Part shown: piece after piece, positions 12,955-22,517 of the stretch
How the letters are laid out: each line of letters begins with the position of its first letter
How positions within the stretch are numbered: position 1 is the stretch's first letter
Assembly (NCBI GenBank): GCA_947311845.1
Contig: CAMZMU010000115.1
Span: 31,333,401-31,397,400, forward strand
DNA length: 64,000 nt
Reading direction: 5' to 3'
Source of the DNA: Poa pratensis
Lineage: Eukaryota > Streptophyta > Magnoliopsida > Poales > Poaceae
Notes under the pieces: generated by a model
Database searches by the model: none
What the model was told of the DNA's origin: nothing
Seen by the model: the letters and a program-made list of their open reading frames with translations, nothing else
Position numbers and translations under genes: made by a program

Positions 12955-13781
12955 GTTTCTAAACCATCGACTGGCCCTGTTGTGGGTGGTTCTTCGAAGT
13001 CACGAAGCGTTAATGACCAGAAAATTATGGACTTTCTTCATCAAAAGCTTTCCGAAGTTACTCGCGAGCTGAAGGAAACACAAGATGCGTATGCTGAGTT
13101 GCAGTCGAGGCCATCCCCAACTACAGAGCGAGAAGTCTTTTTGCTTGAGGAGTTGGAGAGAGTAAATCTGCAACTCGAATGTAAGACATTTTTGGATCAT
13201 CGAGATCTATTCTTTGCAAGGTGACTCGACTGGGCGATGATGAGCCCTTTACTTTTGCGCAGGTGTTTGCTCTGACCCGATCAAGGAAGAGGCATGAATT
13301 CAGGATCGACTCGATGGTCATGCGAGTAGCACTGAGTACTCCGCCCACCCCTTCTGGTCAGACAGGGCGAAAGAGCGCCATTTTGGTAAGGCTTTTGGAC
13401 CGGGCTTGGCGCACAGCCATTCGACTGGAGACTTGCAGGTTGGCCTTATTTCGAGTCCACGAAGATTTGTTTCCTTTGAATGAGCAACCAGAGGGCCTTG
13501 TGGCTTTGCTGAAGAAATTTCGAAAAGGCAAAGCGATCAAGAAGTTTTTGCGTGAGCAACTGATTAGCGGGGCTAACGTTGCTCTTGCCTTTGTGCGATC
13601 GCACCTTCCGCACCTTGATTTGAAAAGGATTGCGATGGGACCCGCACCCTTACCAGGTGGTGGTCCTGTGCCGATGGAGGAGCACTACCAAGAAACACGA
13701 GTGGACGCATTGGTCCTGATCCATCGTGTGCTGAAGGAGGAGAAAAAATGGACCGAGCCGAAGGAAGAACCTGTTGAGTAG
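12955..13781 (+). pseudogene. Second copy of the antisense gene's coiled-coil and C-terminal module
   Basis: Exon 12955-13180 follows a polypyrimidine-AG acceptor and encodes a coiled coil (KLSEVTRELKETQDAYAEL). Exon 13263-13781 encodes LFPLNEQPEGLVALLKKF and ISGANVALAFVRSHLP, ending at a stop. The layout parallels 12290-12762 (LFPGEELPSSFAELVELF, VSCAQTTFLMLLAHGV), so the C-terminal module appears twice in tandem. The join between the two exons needs a frame change, so it is probably decayed. It could also be the tail of one longer transcript. Confidence 0.6.
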
Positions 13782-13990
13782 ATTATGTGTATGGGGGGTG
13801 ACCCCAAAGTGTAAAACGCAACACTTATGATTATTGTCCATTATCTGTTTACATGTATGCAGCCCCCGAGCCTGTTGAGCGGGGTGTATGAAGCAACATG
13901 CTGTAAAATTAGGACTATCCAGCCCCGTGCATTTTGAGTGGGCTTGATAGAAAAACTTTAGAGTATCAAACATAAGCTGCACAGCCCCCG

Positions 13991-15088
13991 TGTCGGGGGG
14001 CTGCCCCCGGGTAGGGCAAAGATGTGGTGTTAAGTGTTGCAAAGAGCTAGCCGGATCAATTATAGCCGGGTCACTTGGGCCGGATCTCTCGTGAGAGTCG
14101 GTTAGTACTTAACCGAATCAAGGAAGATGCCAGAAAGGATCCGGTAAAGCTTAACCGAATCAGAGGAAGGAAACCGGTTAAGTTAGCCGGGTTGGTCAGG
14201 AAGGACCCGGATAAGGTAATCCGGATATTGCACAAGGGCCAAGTAATGTCAGAAAGGTTCACGGGTGTCTCCTGCCAGAGGCTGAGAAGACAGCCGGGTC
14301 AAGTCGCAGGTTTTCCGGGTCGCAAGGCCCTAGGCGCTGACTTGGCCAATTCGGGAAAGAGGATACGACCGAGACCCGGGGGGCTACGGCTGCCATTGCC
14401 CAAAGTGGCAAGATAGGCCTGCTAGGGACTTGACGGCCAGGTCAGGTCACGGGATTCCTGGGAGCGCAGCAACCTAGGAGCTGACCCGGCCAATTCGGGA
14501 AAGAGGATATGACCGAGACCCGGTGGGCTACACCTGCCATTGCCCAAAGTGGCAAGATAGGCCTGCTGGGCCTGACAGTCCGGCCGTTGGGTTGACAGGG
14601 GGCAGAGGCTTGTCCTGTTCCTCTTGTCCATGCCATTATCACTTCCAGCCAGGGGCAAAATGGTAATTCGGTTAGTGTATAAGTAAGCTACCAAATCCTC
14701 CAGGAGAGAGGAGAGCGAGAGAACACAGGCAAGGAGGGGCGCCGAGAGCTCATTTCCCCACTGTGCCTTCATCTTCATCCTAGAGCTCTCACCATTGTTC
14801 TTCATACAGCTCAAGGAGCACTCTGTACTTGTAACCACTTGAGATATAAAGAGAGTAGGCTAGTGCTGCAGTAGGGGTGTTACCTCCACAAGAGGGCCCC
14901 GAAGCAGGGTACATCGTGGTGTTCTTTGCTTCTTCTTGGTTCTGCTTGTTCTTGTTTGTTCTTGCGAGTTCTTGGTTGTTCTCCATGCGTGCTTCGTGAG
15001 CGCGCAAACCCTCCCCGGATCCCCCAACGTCCTAGCGAGCCCACAACTTAAGCCATCCTATGGCATCTGCCGTGACACCACCACGACA
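13991..15088 (+). repeat. 5' LTR of the inner element
   Basis: 1098 bp, with a matching copy at 27417-28516. It contains an internal tandem duplication of about 155 bp: CCAATTCGGGAAAGAGGATA at about 14346 and again near 14500. TATA-like GTATAAGTA lies at 14677-14685 and a possible second, GATATAAAGAG, near 14842. Confidence 0.95.
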
Positions 15089-15089
15089 G

Positions 15090-15108
15090 TTGGCGCCCAC
15101 CGTGGGGC
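15090..15108 (+). other. Primer binding site of the inner element
   Basis: TTGGCGCCCACCGTGGGG begins one base after the 5' LTR. TGGCGCC is the complement of a tRNA 3' end (GGCGCCA), as used for minus-strand priming by many plant gypsy elements. The exact tRNA was not determined. Confidence 0.75.
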
Positions 15109-15412
15109 AGCAGTGGCGTTGGCTGGGGTTTCCTTCCGGACGGGCACCGTCGCTGGCTCCGGCGAGCGGGTCCTCTCTGGGCTCGTTTGCAAGATCGGCG
15201 AGTTCAACTTCATCAGCGACAACGCGGGGTGCTTCGCCAACAAGCCCTTCCCCGCAGACGGTTTCCTCATGACGCTCGGCAGCTTCGTCACCTACGTCGC
15301 CACCGAGCCTGTCCGCGAGTACCCGGCGCAGGTGCTCGTGGCTGAGGATCCTCCCTCTTTCCGCGCAGCTCTCGGACGGCGTAGCGCTCGCCCCGGGAGT
15401 AGCGTGGAGGTG

Positions 15413-18295
15413 ATGATGACCGGGCCAAGTGCAGCAGCTGGCAAAGGAGATGCCAGCAAAAGCATGCCCGAGGAGCTGGCCACGCCAGTTGATCCGGTTG
15501 GCAAGCCGACTCGGACAGCTAAGTTCCCAAAGGAGAGACCAGATCCGGTTGGCCCGCTTGGCATGTCAAGTAGGGAGGCTCCCTTAGAGGATGTCCTGGA
15601 GAAGTTATCTCGGCCAGTGGCACCTGGGGCAGATGTAGAGCTCACTGTAGCTCAGCTAGAGGCAGAGCGCCTGAGGTTGCAAAAAGAAGCCCGGTTAGTG
15701 GTGGAGTCTAGGCAAGCCTTTGATAGAGATATGAGAGAGTACAATGCTGCCAATGGTATCACCGAGGGTTTTACTCCTGTAGTGCATCGCTCGCGCAAAA
15801 AAGCCGAGTTGCGTAACCGGGGTAAGGACCTCAATGACGAGTTAGCTAGAGCTGCAGGATCGAGCTCCAGTAAGGCTACTAGTCATAGATCTGGCACAGG
15901 CAAGCCGGTGTATAGCTCCCCGGCTAAGAATCTTAGGGCTGCAGCGGCAGCGCGAGCCGAGTTGAGCACACTAACCGGGGACGCCTGGCGGAAGCAGGCA
16001 GAGAGAGTCAATGAGCTAGTAGATGTGTGTAACCGGCAGAATGAGGCTTACCGGAAAGCCAATCCGGATGCAGGTGTTTCTCGGGTAGTAGTGTCGGTTA
16101 AGGCTGTTAGCCAGAGATCCAAGGGGCAGGCGTCATCCCCGCACGTCGGAGTTGACCGGGCCCAGAGCGTGAACTCGGGTAAGAGCAAGCAGCTGCAGAC
16201 CTATGATGCTGAGTATGCCGGCAAGCAGCTAGCCGCTCAAGGAAGAGGTGGCCAAAGTAGAAACAGTGGTGGACGAGGTTACCCGGGAGCTGGAAGGGGC
16301 AATTCGGCTGGCCGAGGTCAACCACCTCGTCCTCCTGGGCAGCAAGTGATTGTGCGAGCGCAACAGCAAGGTGGTGGCCAGGCGGGTTACCGCTATGATG
16401 ACGGAAATTCGGCTATGGCGCGAGCCGGATACCAGACGTATGATAATGCACTTGCATCAAGACTGGGACCTCGGGCATTAGATCCGAATGATCAGCGTCT
16501 CAAGTTGGATAGAATTTACCAGTCCGAGAAGCTAGAAGAGCAAGGCCCACCGGGTCCTCCATGTTTTGGACCTCGGATCATGAACGAACCGAGTGTGCCG
16601 TTATTTCAGCTTGGCCGAAGCACAAAGCCATATAATGGCAACACAAAGCCACAAGATTGGCTAATAGACTATGTATCGTCAGTGCACATTGCGGGGGGCA
16701 ATCGCCGATGGGCGGTCCGGTATCTCCCGCACATGTTGGAAGGGCCAGCCCGGATTTGGCTGAACAACTTACCGCCGGGTAGTATCAACTCTTGGATGGA
16801 CTTGGAGGAGGCATTTTACAGTAATTTCTCCAGCACCTACAAGAGGCCTAACCGACCTCAGCTCCTGGCTGCGTGCAAGCAGGAAGAACGGGAAACAGAC
16901 CGAGAATTCTTAACTCGGTGGAGCAACATTCGCAACTCTTGCGAAGGTGTCGTGGAGGAGCAGGCGATTTCTTGGTTTGCGCAGGGTTGCCGACATGGCA
17001 CCCCGCTCTGGCAGAAGCTCCAGAGGGATATGCCCAAGACACTGGCGGAAACGATCCGGATAGCAGATACGTACGCTCTAGGTGATCCGACACAGCCCGC
17101 ATTGGATGCAGTGGGAACAAGCAGGAGGCAACCGGTTAATAACCGAGTAGGACCATTGAGGCCCAATGACCGACATGAATTCGGTTACAAAAGAAGAGAT
17201 CCGGATTATAGATACGGTTCAGATCAGGTGGCTGCAGTGAATATGGATCATCCTGGAGCAGGAGATGGTCAGAGACAAAAGACTGAGGGTCCAGCTTGGA
17301 GGCCGAATCAAGGTGCCTGGCCAAAGAAGGTGTGGGATGGATCGAGTCCTCCTCTAACCTTTGAGGCAAGATTGGACGGGCCTTGCTGTTATCACACAAC
17401 AGACCCACGCAAGCCGGCCAATCATTCAACTCGGAATTGTAGCTGGCATCATCGCATTCAGGCGGAGGGTCAGAGAGGACCACCTCAGAGAGGTGCTCCT
17501 AGACCGAATTTCAGGCCGAATATGCCTTTAACCGGAGCCAATACAATCCCGGTGAACGCAGGAGCTCCGAGACCGGCAGCCACAAAGCCGGTTAACCTGG
17601 TAAACATGGGAGGCAATGACAATGGTGCTGGTCCAAGTCGGCAAGGTGGATACCCCGGTAATGAGTACAAGGAGGCTCATCAAAGTTATGTGGTTTTTGT
17701 GACCGAGCCAACTGACAAGAAAAGTCAGCTGCGAAGGGCGAAGGAGGTGAATGCAGTCATACCAGCAGTCCCAAAATACCTGAATTGGTCCGAGCAGGAG
17801 ATCACGTGGAGCAGGGCTGATAACCCCAGAATTATGCCAAGTCCAGGAAACTATGCACTAGTGGTGGATCCGACTTTGGTAGGACCCAAGCTTAACGTGA
17901 GGTTTAGCCGAGTCTTGATTGACAATGGCAGTGCCATAAACATCATGTATCGGGACACAATGGTCAAGTTGGGTATTTCGCCGAATCAGTTGCAGCAGAG
18001 CAGTTGTACCTTCCATGGTATAGTACCCGGGGTGTCTTGTTCCCCAATGGGTAAGATCTGGGTAGATGTGCTGTTTGGTACCAAGGACAATCACCGGCTT
18101 GAAAGTCTCGAGTTCGAGGTGGTAGATTTGGAGAGCCCATACCATGCTCTACTTGGCCGGCCTGCGTTAGCCAAGTTCATGATATCCACCCATGTGGCCT
18201 ACCTCAAGATAAAGATGCCAGGCCCGAATGGTATTATCACTGTTGCGGGAGATTACAAAAAGCCATACAGTGTGCCACAATCGGTTCCACCTTAG
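15413..18295 (+). CDS. Gag and aspartic protease of the inner element
   Basis: The frame is open from within the LTR, but a start after the primer site is more likely; the first plausible ATG pair is at 15413/15416. Gag has a basic, glycine-rich N-terminal part, then the Retrotrans_gag core (PQDWLIDYVSSVHIAGG, WAVRYLPHMLEGPARIWLN, CKQEERETDREFLTRW) at about 16600-17100. A degenerate zinc-binding segment follows (CCYHTTDPRKPANHSTRNC). Protease is at about 17880-18180 with active site LIDNGSAINIMY; DNG replaces the usual DTG or DSG. A one-base loss near 18255-18262 leads to the stop at 18293-18295. Downstream, the next frame resumes with the conserved LAESLVIQAEKSK segment. Confidence 0.85.
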   Translation: MMTGPSAAAGKGDASKSMPEELATPVDPVGKPTRTAKFPKERPDPVGPLGMSSREAPLEDVLEKLSRPVAPGADVELTVAQLEAERLRLQKEARLVVESRQAFDRDMREYNAANGITEGFTPVVHRSRKKAELRNRGKDLNDELARAAGSSSSKATSHRSGTGKPVYSSPAKNLRAAAAARAELSTLTGDAWRKQAERVNELVDVCNRQNEAYRKANPDAGVSRVVVSVKAVSQRSKGQASSPHVGVDRAQSVNSGKSKQLQTYDAEYAGKQLAAQGRGGQSRNSGGRGYPGAGRGNSAGRGQPPRPPGQQVIVRAQQQGGGQAGYRYDDGNSAMARAGYQTYDNALASRLGPRALDPNDQRLKLDRIYQSEKLEEQGPPGPPCFGPRIMNEPSVPLFQLGRSTKPYNGNTKPQDWLIDYVSSVHIAGGNRRWAVRYLPHMLEGPARIWLNNLPPGSINSWMDLEEAFYSNFSSTYKRPNRPQLLAACKQEERETDREFLTRWSNIRNSCEGVVEEQAISWFAQGCRHGTPLWQKLQRDMPKTLAETIRIADTYALGDPTQPALDAVGTSRRQPVNNRVGPLRPNDRHEFGYKRRDPDYRYGSDQVAAVNMDHPGAGDGQRQKTEGPAWRPNQGAWPKKVWDGSSPPLTFEARLDGPCCYHTTDPRKPANHSTRNCSWHHRIQAEGQRGPPQRGAPRPNFRPNMPLTGANTIPVNAGAPRPAATKPVNLVNMGGNDNGAGPSRQGGYPGNEYKEAHQSYVVFVTEPTDKKSQLRRAKEVNAVIPAVPKYLNWSEQEITWSRADNPRIMPSPGNYALVVDPTLVGPKLNVRFSRVLIDNGSAINIMYRDTMVKLGISPNQLQQSSCTFHGIVPGVSCSPMGKIWVDVLFGTKDNHRLESLEFEVVDLESPYHALLGRPALAKFMISTHVAYLKIKMPGPNGIITVAGDYKKPYSVPQSVPP

Positions 18296-19690
18296 CCGAA
18301 TCATTGGTGATCCAAGCTGAGAAGAGCAAGATGCATGAGGTGGTGGCAATGGCGAAGTCAGCTCAGCTCGGTGTGCTGGCTATGACCAATCCGGATGGAG
18401 GTGCAACATTTGAGATGCCCAAGGAACAAAGAAGATTCCCATTGACCCGGAGAACCCGGAGCGCATGGCCATCATTGGTGCCGGGCTGGATGAGAAATAG
18501 GAAAGCGCGCTCTGTCACTTCCTCCGTGAGAATCGGGATATCTTTGCATGGTCGGCTAAGGACCTGCCTGGTGTTCCGAGGGAGTTGGCAGAGCACTCTT
18601 TATTTGTCAGGCCGGATGTAAAACCGGTGAGGCAACCGACTCGGCGTCTCTCAGATGATCGAAGAAAAGTGGTGCTGGATGAGCTGGCTAAGTTGCTTGC
18701 AGCCGGATTCATTATGGAGGTGTTGCATCCAGACTGGATATCCAATCCGGTTCTGGTAGAGAAGAAGAAGGACGAACCAGCGGTGGTCAAGGTGTGGCGC
18801 ATGTGCATCGATTTCACCAACCTAAACAAGGCGTGCCCGAAGGATCCATTTCCTTTACCTCGGATTGATCAAGTGATCGATTCTACTGCGGGGTGTGAGT
18901 TGTTGTCTTTTATTGATGCGTACTCTGGTTTTCACCAGATACCACTGAACCCTAAAGATCAAATAAAGACTGCTTTTATTACCCCGTACGGGGCGTATTG
19001 CTATCGTGTCATGTGTTTCGGTTTGAGAAATGCCGGTGCAACTTATCAGAGATGTATGCAGAAATGCTTACACTCCCAAATGGGCAAGAATGTGCAGGTG
19101 TATGTCGATGATATCGTCATCAAAACTAAAGAAAAACACACTCTCCTCGAGGATCTCGAGGAAACATTTGTGAACTTGAGAAAATATCGGTTGAAATTGA
19201 ATCCGGATAAATGCACCTTTGGTGTCCCGGCTGGAAAGTTGCTCGGTTTCCTTGTATCAAGCCGAGGTATTGAGGTGAATCCGGCTAAAATCCGAGCCAT
19301 AGAAAGAATGAAATTGCCTAGATGTCTAAAAGATGTACAAAAATTCACAGGGTGTTTAGCCTCGTTAAGTCGGTTTGTGAGTCGGCTAGGAGAAAAAGCC
19401 TTGCCCTTGTATCAATTGATGAAAAAGAGCACCGGGTTCACGTGGACCCCGCAGGCAGATTCGGCTTTCAACGAATTAAAAAAGATGTTGTCCACTGCAC
19501 CAATTCTGGCGTCACCTTTGCCGAATGAGCCAATGCTACTTTACATTGCGGCCACTAACCGGGTCGTGAGTGTGGTCATAGTGGTAGAACGAGAAGAGGA
19601 GGGTAAATCCGTGCAGAGACCGGTGTACTATTTAAGTGAGGTGATCTCAACCTCAAAGCAAAATTATCCCACTACCAGAAGATGACATAC
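18262..19690 (+). pseudogene. Reverse transcriptase and Ty3-type RNase H of the inner element, frameshifted
   Basis: The linker after protease (LAESLVIQAEKSKMHEVV) is in one frame. A frame change near 18420 and an in-frame TAG near 18508 (after GAGLDEK) follow. From 18585 the RT is open: ISNPVLVEKKK, MCIDFTNLNKACPKDPFPLP, FIDAYSGFHQIP, ITPYGAYCYRVMCFGLRNAG and the catalytic YVDD at about 19100. The RT-linked RNase H follows (FTWTPQADSAFNELKKML, PVYYLSEVIS). The frame is lost near 19675 in the segment before LAAKKLKHYFQEHPI. Defective as written. Confidence 0.85.
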
Positions 19691-19713
19691 GGGTATACCT
19701 GGCGGCCAAAAAG

Positions 19714-20940
19714 TTGAAACATTATTTCCAAGAACACCCGATTACCGTGGTATGTGAAGCTCCAATCGCGGAAATCATTGGGTGCAAAGATGCGACTGGC
19801 CGGGTTGCCAAGTGGGCAATAGAAGTATCTCCTTACACCCCGCATTATGAGAGAAGGGATGCTATCAAGTCTCAGGCTTTACCAGATTTCCTTTGTGACT
19901 GGGCCGAAATGCAGTATGAGCCACCCAAGCCGGATTACAATTACTGGAAGTTGCACTTTGATGGCTCCAAAACCAAAATCGGATTAGGTGCTGGGGTGGT
20001 ACTCACGTCACCGAAGCAAGATCAATTGCGATATGTGTTGCAGATTCATTTCTCAGCATCAAACAATGTGGCCGAGTACGAGGCACTGATCCATGGGCTT
20101 AATGTGGCCAGGGACATCGGCATCCGCCGAATAGAATGTTTTGGTGATTCGGATTTAGTTGTGCAGCAATCTTCTGGAAATTGGGATGCTCTTGATGCCA
20201 ATATGGCACTATATCGGTTTCATGTCCAGAAAATTTCAGGATTTTTTGAAGGCTGCGAGTACAAGCACATACCTCGGTTGGAGAACGAAGCTGCTGATGT
20301 CCTGTCAAAACTCGGGTCGTCTAGGGATGCAATTCCACCCGGGATATCCTTGAATCACCTAAGGGTCCCTTCAATCAAACCTTCGCCTGATTCCGAGTCA
20401 ATTTTTATCCCAAAGCAAGAATCTGAGGCTGTCCCTATGAATGTTGATGTCGAGTACATTGGGGAAGACCCGGGGACTGCATGGCGAGACCCGGGGACTG
20501 CTAACCGGATCTTAGGAAAGAGGAGCAGAGAAGAAGGTGGTGATAACCGAATCTTAGGGAATGGGCAGAAGCTGATAGAAGAAATAATGGCGGCCGAACC
20601 AGTGGAAGTAGATGAGCACTTATTCCCTTTGCATCCAGTACCGGAATGGGCTGAAGAAATCATGAAGTTCATGTCGGAGGGGAGTTTGCCAAATGATGAA
20701 ACCGAAGCTAGGCGAGTGCAGAGGAGGTCCAAGGCTTACACCATCATCAACAAGGAGTTATACAAGAGGAGTGCAACCGAGGTGCTACAGCGTTGTGTGG
20801 AGCCAGCCGAGGGCAAGGAGATGCTCCTTGAGATACATCAGGGTGAATGTGGACATCATTGCAGTACAAGAGCCCTGGTGGCTAAGTATTCCGGCATGGA
20901 TTTTACTGGCCCACTGCTCACGCGGATGCAGAGGACATAG
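19714..20940 (+). pseudogene. Archaeal-type RNase H and integrase zinc-finger start, inner element
   Basis: One open frame of 408 aa. After the end of the first RNase H comes a second one at residues about 76-205 with acidic residues in LHFDGS, EYEALIHG, GDSDLVVQ and ENEAADVLSKLG. A duplicate RNase H before integrase is a hallmark of the Tat lineage. The frame continues through a spacer with a short repeat (DPGTAWRDPGTANRILG) into the start of the integrase HHCC finger (HQGECGHHC). A one-base shift near 20885 then closes it, while the matching segment GFYWPTAHADAEDIVRKC continues in another frame. Confidence 0.85.
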
Positions 20941-21909
20941 TCCGAAAATGTGAAGGATGCCAAAGGTTTGCCAAGCAGACACACTTACCCGCATCGGCAC
21001 TGAAGACAATTCCTATCACTTGGCCATTTGCTGTGTGGTGTTTGGATATGGTGGGAGATTTCAAGCCGGCTAGGGGCAACATGACACATATGCTGGTGAT
21101 GGTGGATAAGTTCACCAAGTGGATAGAGGTGAAACCAATCCGGAAGTAGATGGTCGTTCGGCTGTGACTTTCCTGAAAGAAATTATTTTGAGATACGGAT
21201 ACCCTCATAGCATCATCTCGGATAACGGCACAAACTTTGCTGTCGGAGAGTTTGCTCGGTTCTGCATGAATAAGGGAATCCGGCTAGATATAGCCTCGGT
21301 GGCACATCCGGAGTCTAATGGGCAAGTGGAAAGATCAAATGCCCTGGTGTTGGCCGGCATCAAGGCTCGTCTCATTGAACCATTGCTGAAAACTCCGGGA
21401 TGCTGGATAGACGAGATACCATCAGTACTGTGGGGTCTAAGGACCACGCCGAATCGGTCAACTGGCTATACGCCATTTTTTCTGGTTTATGGGGCAGAAG
21501 CTGTGCTACCCACAGACATAGAACATGATGCACCAAGGGTGGCAATGTATACTGAAACCGAGGCAAAAGAGGCTCGGGAAGATGCAGTGGATCTGCTAGA
21601 GGAAGCAAGAGAATTGGCTCTATCTCGGACAGCAATATACCAGCAGAATCTACGACGATATCATAGTCGAAAGATCAGCCCTCGAGTGTTTCATGAGGGT
21701 GATCTTGTGCTAAGGCTGGTGCAGCGCAGCAAAGGCCGACACAAGTTGTCACCTCCATGGGAGGGACCTTTCATTGTGAGCAGGGCTATGCACAATGACT
21801 CGTACTACCTTGTAGATGCACAGGAACCAAGGAAGGATGGCCTGGACAGACCCGGACAAGAAACTAAGAGACCTTGGAATGTAGCTCTGCTTCGACCCTT
21901 TTACTCCTA
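20885..21909 (+). pseudogene. Integrase core and C-terminal domain of the inner element, frameshifted
   Basis: The zinc-finger end (CEGCQRF), the first catalytic Asp (WCLDMVGDF) and the VDKFTKWIEV segment are in one frame up to about 21148. A frame change then leads to the main open segment: second Asp in IISDNGTNF and Glu in HPESNGQVERSN, completing D,D,E. The C-terminal part has LWGLRTTPNRSTGYTPFFLVYG and SPPWEGPFIVS, ending in LLRPFYS and a stop at 21907-21909. No chromodomain is seen, as expected for Tat. Confidence 0.85.
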
Positions 21910-22059
21910 AGGGGCGCAATGTATGTATTTCAGTTTATCATAAATGAAATTGCAGCAATCCGAGTCTGGACTCGGGGACTGTTCGTACTCATGCATGTGT
22001 TTTTATTACTGTTTTGTCCATACCGTTCGTGTGCCGAATTGCTTTGAACCTCGTCCCAA

Positions 22060-22390
22060 AATTCAAGTAATGTATGTTGTGTTGTTGATCTCGTGACTCG
22101 ACTGACAAACACCAAAATGGTAGTCAAGAGCAGAGATGAGGAATGTGGGAAACATGAAAATGGACTCGGGGACTCGGTCCAAAACCGATTCGGCACATGT
22201 CGTTTACTAACCCCTGTTATTTATTTTTCGTTTATGTTGAATGATTCTAAACCACAACTCGCATGTTTCAAGTATTGTATGCTATGATTCCTATCTTGTG
22301 ACTCGACTGTCAAACACCTAAAAGGTAGACAAGAGCAGAGATTCGGCAAAAATAGTAAACAAGAAAACAGACTCGGGGACTCGGTTTAAA
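22060..22390. repeat. Duplicated block of about 205 bp downstream of inner pol
   Basis: GTGACTCGACTGACAAACACC near 22092 recurs as GTGACTCGACTGTCAAACACC near 22298. Each copy is followed by a similar tail and by CTCGGGGACT (22165 and 22372). It lies in the variable 3' region between integrase and the antisense gene. Confidence 0.65.
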
Positions 22391-22517
22391 ATGATCCAAC
22401 ATAAACCTCGTCCGGATCATGTTAAGCAAATTTAAAGTAGTCTCGAAAGAACTTAAAATAGTCTATTACATCTGCTCCCGGCATACCGGGGATTTAACGT
22501 TTTTTCACTAAGTTACT

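Noticed and set aside
14936..15412. Upstream extension of the inner gag frame into the LTR, which would give a 1119-residue protein
   Set aside because: The frame crosses the LTR end and the primer binding site. Translation should start after the primer site, so a start at 15413 was preferred.
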